From: Bacillota bacterium | GTDB lineage: Bacteria; Bacillota; Clostridia; Lachnospirales; Lachnospiraceae | Assembly (NCBI GenBank): GCA_023441965.1 | Contig: JAEZNB010000011.1 | Span: 3,230-67,229, forward strand | Reading direction: 5' to 3' | Length of the DNA: 64,000 bases | Shown: one piece after another, positions 33,791 through 42,754 of the stretch | How the letters are laid out: every line of letters starts with the position of its first letter | Position numbering within the stretch: position 1 is the stretch's first letter | The notes under the pieces: generated by a model | Seen by the model: only the letters and a program-made list of their open reading frames with translations | What the model was told of the DNA's origin: nothing | Database searches by the model: none | Position numbers and translations under genes: made by a program

Positions 33791-35083
33791 ATGACCGTAG
33801 AATTGATCAGTGTAGGTACGGAGATACTCTTGGGCTACATCGTGAATACGAATGCCAATTATCTGTCGGTGAAATGTGCCGAGCTAGGCTTCTCCTTATA
33901 TTATCAGGTGACGGTCGGTGACAATCCGGGCCGTTTGTCCGAGGCTCTCCGGACAGCCCTGTCAAGGTCTGACCTGGTGCTTCTGACCGGCGGACTTGGA
34001 CCGACCCAGGATGATTTGACCAAGGAAACCACTGCTAAGGTTCTTGGCCGGAAGCTGGTGATGGATGAGCATTCCAGGGAGAGAATCCTGGATTATTTTC
34101 AGAAGCTGCAGCTGCATGCGAATGGTGTCAGGGCAGCGGAGGGATTGGCCAGAATCACAGAAAATAACTGGAAACAGGCCCTGAAGATTGAAAACAGCAT
34201 CGTCGTGGATAATGAGAACGGAACTGCTCCGGGCTACATCGTAGAGGAGGGGGAGAAGAGAATCCTGCTGCTTCCGGGCCCTCCTGTCGAGATGATTCCC
34301 ATGTTTGAACAGGGAATGCTTCCCTATTTGAGAAGGCTGCAAAAACGGTGCTATGTATCAAAAATGGTAAAGGTATGCGGGATAGGAGAAAGTCGGGCCG
34401 AGACCATGCTGTTGGATCTGATCGAAGGCCAGAGCAATCCTACGATTGCACCCTATGCCAAGAGCGGAGAGGTACATTTCCGCATCACAGCCTCTGCCGA
34501 ACAGAAGGAGGAGGCCCTGAATATGCTTCAGCCCTTGCTGGCAAAACTGTATGAAAGATTCGGAGATAATATCTATACAGATGAGGAAGAGATCAGTCTC
34601 GAGGAGGTAGTCGTCCGACAGCTGGCAGAATACGGTATGACGCTGGTCACTGCCGAATCCTGTACAGGCGGTCTCCTGACCGGAAGACTGGTGAATGTAC
34701 CCGGAGCCTCAGAGGTACTGCAGGAGGGCTTAATCACCTATTCCAATGAAGCTAAATGCAAATACCTCGGTGTGAGTCAGGACACCCTTAAGCAGTGGGG
34801 AGCAGTCAGCGAGCAGACAGCCAGGGAGATGGCCGAGGGAGCTGCCCGTAACAGTGGCTGTGATGCGGCGATAGCGGTCACGGGGATTGCCGGTCCCGGC
34901 GGAGGTACAGAGGAAAAACCGGTTGGTTTGGTCTATCTTGCCTGCCATGTGAAGGGTAGGACCACAGTCAGAGAATGCAGATTTCGGGGTAACCGGCAGA
35001 AGATCAGGGAGCAGAGTGTCATCTATGCTCTGGACCAGCTCCGCAGATGTCTTCTGGATTATTCCGGAAACCGAATCTCATAA
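33791..35083 (+). CDS. cinA: Competence/damage-inducible protein CinA (NMN deamidase/ADP-ribose pyrophosphatase)
   Basis: CinA combines an N-terminal MoCF/COG1058 domain (about 1-170; EIISVGTEIL-like start and TGGLGPTQDDLT), linked to ADP-ribose pyrophosphatase activity, with a C-terminal domain (about 265-420; TAESCTGGLL, VTGIAGPGGGTEEKPVGLVY) that deamidates nicotinamide mononucleotide in pyridine-nucleotide salvage. The 430-residue length is typical. AAGGAAG lies about 12 bases upstream of the ATG. A terminator sits between pgsA and cinA, so it may have partial independence from rimO-pgsA. No LexA box is seen near it. Confidence 0.93.
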   Translation: MTVELISVGTEILLGYIVNTNANYLSVKCAELGFSLYYQVTVGDNPGRLSEALRTALSRSDLVLLTGGLGPTQDDLTKETTAKVLGRKLVMDEHSRERILDYFQKLQLHANGVRAAEGLARITENNWKQALKIENSIVVDNENGTAPGYIVEEGEKRILLLPGPPVEMIPMFEQGMLPYLRRLQKRCYVSKMVKVCGIGESRAETMLLDLIEGQSNPTIAPYAKSGEVHFRITASAEQKEEALNMLQPLLAKLYERFGDNIYTDEEEISLEEVVVRQLAEYGMTLVTAESCTGGLLTGRLVNVPGASEVLQEGLITYSNEAKCKYLGVSQDTLKQWGAVSEQTAREMAEGAARNSGCDAAIAVTGIAGPGGGTEEKPVGLVYLACHVKGRTTVRECRFRGNRQKIREQSVIYALDQLRRCLLDYSGNRIS

Positions 35084-35230
35084 ATAGGAAGGTTTTTATT
35101 AATTTTATATGGATAAGTTTAGAATAATACCATAGAAATGACACAGTTGCATGATATTGTTACATCATGGAAGGGTTCTTATACTTTCGCTTATGTTTTA
35201 ATCTGCCTGGAGCAGAATGGAGGTTTTATT

Positions 35231-35884
35231 ATGAAGCGAAGCTATATAACATTAATTATGATGTTGATCATTTCATTCAGCTTGCTGTTGTTTGGATGTA
35301 AGAATATCAGGTTGAGTACCTATAGTGACTCGGATTCCAAAACAAAGACGAAGAAGACAGACCAAACTCTGAAGACGGACGAGAATAACACGGCTGATCA
35401 GGCCGATACCAAAGAGAAGGATAAGGGGAGCACAGAACAGAATAGTGAGGATGCTGTATCCGCCACTTCCGATGGCCCGACTACCTTGGACATTAAGCCG
35501 GAAGAAAGTATGGAGATGGTAGTTTATACCGTAAATGCCAATTTTGAGGTAGAGGCTACCAGCGCAGCGGTTCCAAAGAGTTCTAAGATTACCCCGCAAT
35601 TGATAGTAGATACGGTAAAGGAAGCGATGGCAGAGAGATCCCTGGTGATCGGCATTGAAAGCGTAACGACGGAAGGTACTGCCGTAATTGTCAGCTTTTA
35701 TGCGGATCAGCCACCCTTATCCAATGTGGGTGCAGGCTATGAATCAGCGATACTGGATGCAATTGCCCAAAGCCTGGTGGAGAACCTGGAGGACTATAAC
35801 AAAGTGATTTACCGCGTAGAAGGAGAGGCTTATATCAGCGGTCACATTGAACTTGGGATTGATGAGGTTTATCTGATAGACTGA
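35231..35884 (+). CDS. Lipoprotein with a GerMN-like domain
   Basis: The 217-residue protein has a lipoprotein signal (hydrophobic core, lipobox LLLFGCKN, Cys near residue 23), a charged low-complexity linker (Lys, Thr, Asp, Glu; to about residue 90) and a C-terminal domain of about 120 residues with the pattern VVYTVNANFEVE..., LVIGIESVTTEG..., AIVSF, YESAILDAIAQSLVEN and YRVEGEAY, which resembles the GerMN domain of sporulation and germination proteins such as GerM. The frame begins at 35138, but GGAGG before ATG 35231 and the signal peptide place the start there. Assignment to germination is inference. Confidence 0.65.
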   Translation: MKRSYITLIMMLIISFSLLLFGCKNIRLSTYSDSDSKTKTKKTDQTLKTDENNTADQADTKEKDKGSTEQNSEDAVSATSDGPTTLDIKPEESMEMVVYTVNANFEVEATSAAVPKSSKITPQLIVDTVKEAMAERSLVIGIESVTTEGTAVIVSFYADQPPLSNVGAGYESAILDAIAQSLVENLEDYNKVIYRVEGEAYISGHIELGIDEVYLID

Positions 35885-35943
35885 TCCGGAATTAGGATGC
35901 CCCAATGGATCGGTCCATTCAACCTTTACAGGAGAATTCTATG

Positions 35944-35988
35944 TCAGGTAATTGCGGTTGCTTCTATCCGTCAATTACCTGATTTTTA
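35944..35988 (+). terminator. Intrinsic terminator after the GerMN-like gene
   Basis: TCAGGTAATTG (35944-35954) pairs perfectly with 35972-35982 across a 17-base loop and is followed by TTTTTAT. Confidence 0.85.
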
Positions 35989-36132
35989 TACTCCTTTGTC
36001 ATTTTCTTCTCTGTTTCCTCTTGCTGTCTGATAAAGCATATGGAAACCGGAATAATAATGTAAGAAAGAGCTACACAAAATAGATAAATCAGAATGTTAT
36101 GACAGACCTTTCTGATAGAAAAAAGGTGCAGA

Positions 36133-37368
36133 ATGAGTAAGGTATTTGTGGTGGGCGGCGGAGCCTCGGGAATGATGGCTGCCATAGCCGCAGCCGGAAA
36201 CGGCAATCAGGTTACCATATTTGAAAAGAATGAAAAGCTTGGCAAGAAATTATTCATCACCGGCAAGGGAAGATGTAATCTTACCAATGCCTGTGACAGG
36301 GATACCTTCTTTGATCATGTGGTCACCAACCCAAAATTTCTATACCCTTCTTACAGCCGTTTCAATAACTATGATGCAATCGATTTTTTTGAGAGACTGG
36401 GGATGCCGGTGAAGATTGAACGGGGCAACAGAGCCTTTCCGGCTTCGGATAAGTCCTCCGATGTCATCTCTGCCTTAAAGCGGGAGCTGCACCGGCTGGG
36501 AGTCTCTATCGAATACCACTGTGAAGTGAGCGAGCTGCTTGTAAAGGATGGTTCCTTCTATGGAATGAAACTAAAGAACCGGGAAGCTGTCCTGACGGCA
36601 GACAAGATCATCATCGCCACCGGGGGAGTATCCTATCCCCTGACCGGCTCTACCGGTGATGGTTTTCGCTTTGCCAAAGTACTGGGACATACCGTAACAG
36701 AGCTGTCGCCTTCTCTGGTGCCGCTTTATGTGGCCGAGCCCTATGTGAAGGAGCTGATGGGCTTATCCTTAAAGAATATCGAGGTCGGGATATTCTCAGG
36801 AGACAAACAGGTCTATCGGGATTTTGGCGAGCTCTTATTCACTCATTTCGGAGTGAGCGGCCCTGTGATCTTAAGTGCCAGCAGCTATATCATAGAGAAT
36901 CTTAGAAGGAAGGAGCAGCTGACCTTAAGGATAGACTTAAAGCCCGCCCTATCCGAGGAGCAGCTGGATGCCAGATTGCTTCGGGATTTTGAACAATATA
37001 AGAATAAACAATTTAAGAATTCCCTGGACCAGCTCTTGCCAAATAAACTAATTGATGTTATTATTCGTCTATGCCTGATTGATCCTGAGAAACAGGTCAA
37101 TTCCATAACCAGGGAGGAGAGGCTGCGGTTGGTCAGCCTGTTAAAGAAGCTTCCCTTCCGTATCACGAAGCTTGCCGATTACAATCAGGCGGTCATCACC
37201 CGAGGCGGAATTCAAGTCAGGGAAGTCAATCCCTCTACTATGGAGAGTAAGCTGGTCTCCAATGTATATTTTGTCGGAGAGGTTTTGGATCTGGATGCCC
37301 TGACGGGCGGCTTTAACCTGCAGATTGCCTGGTCCACGGCTTATCTGGCCGGGAGCAATATGAAGTAA
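36133..37368 (+). CDS. NAD(P)/FAD-dependent oxidoreductase, HI0933/BaiN family
   Basis: The 411-residue flavoprotein starts with the Rossmann FAD motif VVGGGASGMMAAIAAA, then the family-specific GKKLFITGKGRCNLTN, followed by IIATGGVSYPLTGSTGDG and a C-terminal GEVLDLDALTGGFNLQIAW that closes the FAD site. Family members are of poorly known function; one (BaiN) has been linked to bile acid reduction, others are housekeeping. No covalent flavin motif is seen. AAGGTG precedes ATG 36133 closely. It is upstream of cmk by 67 bases, an order common in Clostridia, which suggests co-transcription with cmk and the ispH-S1 gene. Confidence 0.9.
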   Translation: MSKVFVVGGGASGMMAAIAAAGNGNQVTIFEKNEKLGKKLFITGKGRCNLTNACDRDTFFDHVVTNPKFLYPSYSRFNNYDAIDFFERLGMPVKIERGNRAFPASDKSSDVISALKRELHRLGVSIEYHCEVSELLVKDGSFYGMKLKNREAVLTADKIIIATGGVSYPLTGSTGDGFRFAKVLGHTVTELSPSLVPLYVAEPYVKELMGLSLKNIEVGIFSGDKQVYRDFGELLFTHFGVSGPVILSASSYIIENLRRKEQLTLRIDLKPALSEEQLDARLLRDFEQYKNKQFKNSLDQLLPNKLIDVIIRLCLIDPEKQVNSITREERLRLVSLLKKLPFRITKLADYNQAVITRGGIQVREVNPSTMESKLVSNVYFVGEVLDLDALTGGFNLQIAWSTAYLAGSNMK

Positions 37369-37435
37369 GCATGCCATTTTTCAAAATAGCCTACCCGGGC
37401 TAAGGTAGGATGAATATACTGATATGAGGTGACTT

Positions 37436-38110
37436 ATGAAGCATTATAGTATTGCGATAGATGGACCTGCCGGTGCAGGCAAGAGCACCATAGCCAAGAA
37501 GGTGGCAAAAACGCTGAATTTTATCTATGTGGATACGGGAGCAATGTATCGTGCCATGGCCCTGTATTTTCTAAGAAACAGCATCGCACCTACGGACAGC
37601 GGGGGAATTGAAGAGGCCTGCAGCAAGGTGGATGTTTCCATCGAGTATAAGGACGGAGAACAGCTGGTGATCTTAAACGGTGAAAATGTCAACGGACTGA
37701 TCCGTACGGAGGAGGTCGGCAATATGGCCAGTGCCAGCTCCGTATATAAGCCGGTCCGCTTAAAGCTCGTTGAACTGCAGCGGAATTTGGCCAAGAAGGA
37801 AAATGTGGTTATGGACGGAAGAGAAATCGGCACCTTTGTTCTGCCGGAGGCCGATCTTAAAATTTATCTTACCGCCAGCACCAAGGAAAGAGCCAGAAGA
37901 AGGTATGAGGAGCTAAAGCTGAAGGGCATAGCTGCCGATATTGAAAAGATAGAGCAGGATATCATCGAAAGAGATCACCGGGATATGACCAGAGAATTCG
38001 CTCCTCTGAAGCAGGCGGAAGATGCGATCTATCTGGACAGCTCAGAGCTTACGATCGAGGAAGTGGTAGAGACCATTTTGACTTATTTCCATAAAGTACA
38101 GCATAACTAG
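37436..38110 (+). CDS. cmk: Cytidylate kinase
   Basis: CMP kinase phosphorylates CMP and dCMP to the diphosphates. The 224-residue protein starts with the P-loop AIDGPAGAGKSTIAKKVAKTL followed by YVDTGAMYRAMAL (substrate-binding), MDGREIGTFVLPEADLKIYLTAS and ERDHRDMTREFAPLKQAEDAI, all signature segments of bacterial Cmk. GAGGTG lies 5 bases before the ATG. In many Firmicutes cmk is followed by a gene for S1-like protein; here that partner is fused to IspH. Confidence 0.95.
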   Translation: MKHYSIAIDGPAGAGKSTIAKKVAKTLNFIYVDTGAMYRAMALYFLRNSIAPTDSGGIEEACSKVDVSIEYKDGEQLVILNGENVNGLIRTEEVGNMASASSVYKPVRLKLVELQRNLAKKENVVMDGREIGTFVLPEADLKIYLTASTKERARRRYEELKLKGIAADIEKIEQDIIERDHRDMTREFAPLKQAEDAIYLDSSELTIEEVVETILTYFHKVQHN

Positions 38111-38117
38111 CCCCGAT

Positions 38118-38190
38118 TGCTTCCCTGTTGCCTGCCGAAATTTTCGCTTCAGGAATACCTGAATGCTTCCCTGTTTTACCTGCCGAAAGC
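38118..38190. repeat. Direct repeat in the gap before ispH-S1
   Basis: TGCTTCCCTGTT occurs at 38118-38129 and again at 38164-38175 (46 bases apart), each followed by CCTGCCGAAA within a few bases. A hairpin TTCAGG-aata-CCTGAA lies between them (38149-38164). Function unknown; it may be a leader structure. Confidence 0.5.
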
Positions 38191-38263
38191 ATTTGACTTT
38201 GGATTTGCACGGGAAGGGAATAGAAGGAAATCGCTGTGAATATGAAATAAGGAGTTGAATTAC

Positions 38264-40240
38264 TTGAATATAAGGATTGCAGACAGTGCCGGTTTCTGTT
38301 TTGGAGTACAGCGGGCAATTGATATGGTTTATGAGGAAGCAGCTAAGCAAGGTCCTGTCTATACCTACGGACCGATCATTCATAACGAAACTATGGTAGC
38401 CGATCTTGAAAAGCAAGGGGTCCGTGCGATTAAGGATGCGGAAGAATTAAAAGACCTGCCGAAGGGAACAATAATCATACGTTGCCATGGAATCTCGGAA
38501 GCCTTATATGAAAAAATGAGGTCCTACGGACATAAAATCATGGATGCTACCTGTCCATATGTCTTAAAAATCCATAAAATCGCCAGAGAACAGTCGGAGC
38601 AAGGAAGGCATATCCTTATCATAGGAAAGAGCACCCATCCGGAGATACAGGGTATCATAGGCTGGTGCAGGTCCTCACAAGCGGAAGGACAAAAGGAGAG
38701 TGAAGATCCCGGCCTGATGCAGGGCTACACCGTAATTGAAGAATATGCCGAAGCAGAGCAATTTCAGCTGCCTACGGACACGAAGCTGTGCATTGTAGCA
38801 CAGACGACATTTAATTACAATAAATTTCAAGAATTAGTTGAAATTATATCAAAAAAGGGTTATGATATACTTGTTTTAAATACGATTTGTAACGCCACGA
38901 GAGACCGTCAGGCCGCCGCTTATGAGCTTGCGAAACAGTCAGATGCCATGATAGTGATCGGCGGGAAAGAGAGCTCAAATTCCAAGAAGCTCTATGAAAT
39001 CTGTAAAAAAGAATGTGAAGATACTTACTATATACAGAAACTTGATGACCTGGATTTAAATCTATTTAAATCTTATCAGAACGTAGGTATTACAGCAGGG
39101 GCATCGACCCCAAACAATATAATCAAGGAGGTTCTTACCGCTATGTCAGAGAAGAGTTTTGAACAATTATTGGAGGAAGAGAAAGTAGTCGAAATAAACA
39201 ACGGTGATGTTGTAGAAGGAATAGTTCTGGGTGTAAAAGAAGATGAAATCATCTTAAATATAGGCTACAAGTCAGAAGGTATCATTACCAGAAGCGAATA
39301 CACGAATACACCAAACTTAGACCTTACCACTGTTGTAAAGGTCGGCGATAAGATGCAGGCAAAGATTCTGAAGGTGAATGACGGTGAAGGCCAGGTTGCC
39401 TTGACCTATAAGAGACTTGCTGCAGAGAAGGGTAATAAGAGATTAGAGGAAGCCTTCAATAACCATGAGGTTCTGAAAGCGAAGGTAGCCGCAGTATTAA
39501 ACGGCGGTTTAAGCGTAATCATTGATGAGGCTAGGGTATTTATTCCTGCCAGCCTGATTTCCGACTCCTACGAGAAGGATCTGACCAAGTATGCCGGTGA
39601 GGAGATTGAATTTGTTATCACCGAGTTCAACCCGAAGAAGAGAAGAATCATCGGCGACAGAAAGCAGCTGATCGTTGCGAAGAGAGAGACCCTGAAGAAG
39701 GCACTCTTCGAGAAGCTTACCGTTGGTATGACCGTAGAAGGTACTGTTAAGAATATCACTGATTTCGGTGCATTTATCGATTTAGGCGGCGCTGACGGAC
39801 TTCTGCATATTTCAGAGATGTCTTGGGGCAGAGTTGAGAATCCCAAGAAGGTTTTCAAGGTAGGCGATAACGTTAGAGCCTTTGTGAAGGATATTCAGGG
39901 TGAGAAGATTGCTCTCAGCTTAAAGTTTGAGAATGAGAATCCCTGGACCAATGCAGAAGTAAAATACAGTGTAGGCAATGTTGTAAAGGGTGTTGTTGCC
40001 AGAATGACAGATTTCGGTGCTTTCATCGAGCTGGAACCCGGTATTGATGCCTTACTCCATGTATCACAGATTTCCAGAGAGCATGTGGAGAAGCCTGCCA
40101 ATGCTTTAAAGATCGGCCAGGAGATCACAGCTAAGGTTGTGGAATTCAATAAGGAAGACAAGAAGATTTCCTTAAGCATTAAGGCGCTGGAAGCTCCTGA
40201 GAAGGAAGCGGAAGAGGCTCCCGCTGAAGTGCAGGAATAA
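38264..40240 (+). CDS. ispH: Fusion of HMBPP reductase (IspH) and ribosomal protein S1-like domains
   Basis: The N-terminal half (about 1-285) is IspH, which reduces HMBPP to IPP and DMAPP in the MEP isoprenoid pathway. Its three 4Fe-4S cysteines are in GFCFGVQRA, DATCPYV and NTICNATRDRQ, with the substrate residues in STHPE, QTTF and GASTPNN. The C-terminal half (about 300-640) has four S1 RNA-binding repeats (EIILNIGYKSEGII, KAKVAAVLNGGLSVII, GTVKNITDFGAFIDLGGADGLLH, GVVARMTDFGAFIELE), as in RpsA. This fusion is well known in Clostridia. No ATG precedes the cluster Cys; AAGGAG at 38249-38254 selects TTG 38264 (9 bases) over TTG 38255. The IspH part contains an acidic insertion near residue 135. 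Confidence 0.93.
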   Translation: MNIRIADSAGFCFGVQRAIDMVYEEAAKQGPVYTYGPIIHNETMVADLEKQGVRAIKDAEELKDLPKGTIIIRCHGISEALYEKMRSYGHKIMDATCPYVLKIHKIAREQSEQGRHILIIGKSTHPEIQGIIGWCRSSQAEGQKESEDPGLMQGYTVIEEYAEAEQFQLPTDTKLCIVAQTTFNYNKFQELVEIISKKGYDILVLNTICNATRDRQAAAYELAKQSDAMIVIGGKESSNSKKLYEICKKECEDTYYIQKLDDLDLNLFKSYQNVGITAGASTPNNIIKEVLTAMSEKSFEQLLEEEKVVEINNGDVVEGIVLGVKEDEIILNIGYKSEGIITRSEYTNTPNLDLTTVVKVGDKMQAKILKVNDGEGQVALTYKRLAAEKGNKRLEEAFNNHEVLKAKVAAVLNGGLSVIIDEARVFIPASLISDSYEKDLTKYAGEEIEFVITEFNPKKRRIIGDRKQLIVAKRETLKKALFEKLTVGMTVEGTVKNITDFGAFIDLGGADGLLHISEMSWGRVENPKKVFKVGDNVRAFVKDIQGEKIALSLKFENENPWTNAEVKYSVGNVVKGVVARMTDFGAFIELEPGIDALLHVSQISREHVEKPANALKIGQEITAKVVEFNKEDKKISLSIKALEAPEKEAEEAPAEVQE

Positions 40241-40275
40241 TAGCATAATACTGCGGAAGATAAGGAGAATAGTAG

Positions 40276-41055
40276 GTGCTGGACAGTTACGAAAGCTTTA
40301 AGGAGTCAATTCTTGCTTTGACTAAGATCGATCTGAACTGCTACAAGGAGCGTCAGATGAAACGACGCATTGACGCCCTGATTACAAAGCACGGTATATC
40401 CACTTATTCCGAGTATGTAGGAAAGCTTCGGACAGATAAAAGCTTCTACGATGAATTCATCAATTATATCACGATCAACGTATCGGAATTCTATCGCAAT
40501 CCGGAGCAGTGGGTCCTGCTGGAGAAGGAAGTCCTGCCATACCTGACAGATCGATTCGGTAAGAACTTAAAAATCTGGAGTGCAGCCTGTTCTACCGGAG
40601 ATGAACCTTATTCTCTCGTTATGCTGCTATCCAAATTTGTTCCTTTGGACAGTATTAAGATTATAGCTACAGATATAGACAGGCTGGTCATGGAAAAGGC
40701 CCGAATCGGCCAATATCATGTGAAGAGCCTGAAGTCATTACCCGAGGAATTTCTTAAGAAATACTTCGTTCAGGTAAATGACAGAACATATCAGATATCA
40801 GATTCGATTAAGAGGTGTGTGGAATTCAGACAGCATGACCTTCTGAAGGACCCATATCCCAAGGACCAGGATCTGATTGTCTGCCGTAATGTACTTATCT
40901 ATTTTACGGATGAGGCGAAGAATAAGATTTACAGTAACTTCCACGCCGCCTTAAAGAAGGACGGACTCCTGTTCGTAGGCAGCACGGAGCAGATGATCCA
41001 GGCAAACCAGCTGGGCTATCTGAACTTTAAATCCTTCTTCTATAAGAGATTATAA
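40276..41055 (+). CDS. cheR: CheR-type chemotaxis protein methyltransferase
   Basis: CheR methylates glutamates of chemoreceptors using SAM. The 259-residue protein has the N-terminal helical CheR domain (about 8-65; ALTKIDLNCYKERQMKRRI), the loop ITINVSEFYRNPEQW, the SAM motif IWSAACSTGDEPYSLVM, ATDIDRLVMEKAR, and CRNVLIYFTDEAKNKI. It uses a GTG start at 40276, with AAGGAG 8 bases upstream. It is not near other chemotaxis genes and directly follows the ispH-S1 fusion by 35 bases, which is probably read-through transcription. Confidence 0.92.
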   Translation: MLDSYESFKESILALTKIDLNCYKERQMKRRIDALITKHGISTYSEYVGKLRTDKSFYDEFINYITINVSEFYRNPEQWVLLEKEVLPYLTDRFGKNLKIWSAACSTGDEPYSLVMLLSKFVPLDSIKIIATDIDRLVMEKARIGQYHVKSLKSLPEEFLKKYFVQVNDRTYQISDSIKRCVEFRQHDLLKDPYPKDQDLIVCRNVLIYFTDEAKNKIYSNFHAALKKDGLLFVGSTEQMIQANQLGYLNFKSFFYKRL

Positions 41056-41062
41056 ATTATAG

Positions 41063-41087
41063 CAGCTGCTTTCGGGCAGCTGTTTCT
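41063..41087 (+). terminator. Intrinsic terminator after cheR
   Basis: CAGCTGC (41063-41069) pairs with GCAGCTG (41076-41082) around a 6-base loop, followed by TTTCTATT. Confidence 0.75.
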
Positions 41088-41101
41088 ATTGGCAGAAATA
41101 T

Positions 41102-41156
41102 GGGCTGTTTCATGAAAAGGTATAAATCAAGAGGAGCCCTATATTATGAAACACCC
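41102..41156. repeat. Second GGGCTGTTTCA-type inverted repeat
   Basis: GGGCTGTTTCAT (41102-41113) pairs with ATGAAACA-CCC (41146-41156) with one bulged base and a loop of about 32 bases. No T-run follows. The arm resembles the repeat at 16737. Confidence 0.5.
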
Positions 41157-41298
41157 ATAGAAAAAGTGTTATTTAATAGTTGATTTTTAATATAATATGA
41201 AGTATATTGATTTATAGATTAGCTGACAATATTCCGAATATCGGTTATCCTTAAGCCGGTTGGGAACGACGCTACTTACTAGAGATATAGGGGGTATT

Positions 41299-42312
41299 AT
41301 GCAGAAAACAATTACAGTTGCAGTCGACGCCATGGGCGGAGATAATGCTCCGGGTGAAATCATTAAGGGAGCGGTGCTTGCAGTTCAGGAGAAGAAGGAT
41401 ATCAAGGTCCTCTTAGTCGGAAAGGAAGATGTCATCAGCAAGGCTTTAAGTGAGTATAATTATGATAAAAAGCAGATAGAGATCGTACAGGCTGATGAGA
41501 TCATTACAAATAATGAAGCGCCGGTCATGGCAATCCGCCGTAAGAAGACCTCATCGATTGTAGTTGCTTTGCAGCTGGTGAAGAACGGAGAAGCCGATGC
41601 CTTTGTTTCTGCCGGAAGTACCGGTGCGGTGCTTGCCGGAGGACAGTTGATCGTAGGCAGGATCAAAGGGGTGGAAAGACCACCACTGACTCCGTTGATC
41701 CCCACCCTTGCGGGAGTATCCCTCCTGGTGGACTGTGGGGCGAATGTAGATGCCAGACCCTCTCATCTGGTACAGTTTGCACGGATGGGTTCCATCTATA
41801 TGGAGAACATCGTGGGCATTAAAAATCCCAGAGTAGCAATCGTGAATATCGGTGCTGAGGAAGAAAAGGGCAACCAGTTAGTGAAGGAAACCTTCCCCCT
41901 GCTGAAGGAATGCAGCGACATCAATTTTATCGGCAGTATCGAGGCTAGGGAGATTCCCTATGGAGGAGCCGATGTCATAGTTTGTGAGGCTTTTGTAGGA
42001 AATGTAATTCTCAAGCTGTATGAGGGCTTAGGAACCGCCCTGTTGAAGAAGATCAAGGAAGGCTTAATGAGTACCACAAGGAGTAAGATCGGTGCACTCT
42101 TAAGCAAGCCCGCATTGAAGGAGACCTTAAAGGACTTTGATTTCGCCAGATACGGCGGAGCACCCCTGCTCGGTCTGAACGGTCTGGTGGTCAAGACCCA
42201 TGGAAGCTCCAAGAGCAATGAGGTTAAGAACTCCATCCTGCAATGTGTTACCTTTAACGAGCAGAACATCAATGATAAGATTACTGTCAGGTTAAGCAGC
42301 AAGGAAGAATAA
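41299..42312 (+). CDS. plsX: Phosphate acyltransferase PlsX
   Basis: PlsX converts acyl-ACP to acyl-phosphate, feeding PlsY in phosphatidic acid synthesis. The 337-residue protein starts with TVAVDAMGGDNAPGEIIKGAV, has AFVSAGSTGAVLAGG, LVDCGANVDARPSHLVQFA, GNVILKLYEGL and GGAPLLGLNGLVVKTHGSS, all PlsX signatures. The frame begins at 41260, but GGGGG just before ATG 41299 and the family N-terminus place the start there. The order plsX-acpP-rnc-smc-ftsY is one of the most conserved in Firmicutes. Confidence 0.95.
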   Translation: MQKTITVAVDAMGGDNAPGEIIKGAVLAVQEKKDIKVLLVGKEDVISKALSEYNYDKKQIEIVQADEIITNNEAPVMAIRRKKTSSIVVALQLVKNGEADAFVSAGSTGAVLAGGQLIVGRIKGVERPPLTPLIPTLAGVSLLVDCGANVDARPSHLVQFARMGSIYMENIVGIKNPRVAIVNIGAEEEKGNQLVKETFPLLKECSDINFIGSIEAREIPYGGADVIVCEAFVGNVILKLYEGLGTALLKKIKEGLMSTTRSKIGALLSKPALKETLKDFDFARYGGAPLLGLNGLVVKTHGSSKSNEVKNSILQCVTFNEQNINDKITVRLSSKEE

Positions 42313-42367
42313 GAAATAACTAATTCCTGCATGTATGGGGAATAACTATAATATAAAAGAAGGGTGA

Positions 42368-42604
42368 ATGAATATGGAATTTGAAAAGCTGCAAAAAATT
42401 ATCAGTGAAGTATTAAATGTAGAAGCCGATGAGATAACGATGGAGACTACCTTTGTTGACGATCTTGGTGCCGATTCTCTGGATATATTCCAAATCATCA
42501 TGGGAATAGAAGAAGAGTTCGATATTGAAATCGCAAATGAAGAAGCAGAGAACATCATTACGGTTGCAGATGCGGTTGAACAGATTAAGAATGCTCTGAA
42601 CTAA
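42368..42604 (+). CDS. acpP: Acyl carrier protein
   Basis: ACP carries growing fatty acyl chains on a 4'-phosphopantetheine arm. The 78-residue acidic, helical protein has the modification site Ser in [18 protein letters not shown]; this DSLDIF differs slightly from the common DSLDTVEL but keeps the attachment serine. GAAGGGTG precedes; the ATG at 42374 would have a more usual spacing (9 bases) than 42368. It lies between plsX and rnc and is closed by a strong terminator. Confidence 0.95.
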   Translation: MNMEFEKLQKIISEVLNVEADEITMETTFVDDLGADSLDIFQIIMGIEEEFDIEIANEEAENIITVADAVEQIKNALN

Positions 42605-42668
42605 TATGCTTGAACAAAGAGGCTGCAAGTAGCTTTTGCTTGTTTACAGTTTTCAATCAGTGGTATGT

Positions 42669-42713
42669 AAAAGCCCTGTGAATAAGGTTCGCCTTATTTA
42701 ATTGGGCTTTTAA
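42669..42713 (+). terminator. Intrinsic terminator after acpP
   Basis: Outer arms AAAAGCCC (42669-42676) and GGGCTTTT (42704-42711), inner arms AATAAGG and CCTTATT closed by a TTCG tetraloop (42688-42691), followed by an AT-rich run. Confidence 0.85.
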
Positions 42714-42754
42714 ATTATTAGCAGTATTAAGGCCGAAAGGAGGACATCTACTTA

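Noticed and set aside
41169..41196. Promoter with perfect TATAAT (41191-41196) before plsX
   Set aside because: The -10 is perfect but no acceptable -35 or extended -10 element is at the right distance, and no FapR-like operator was recognised; left out as uncertain.
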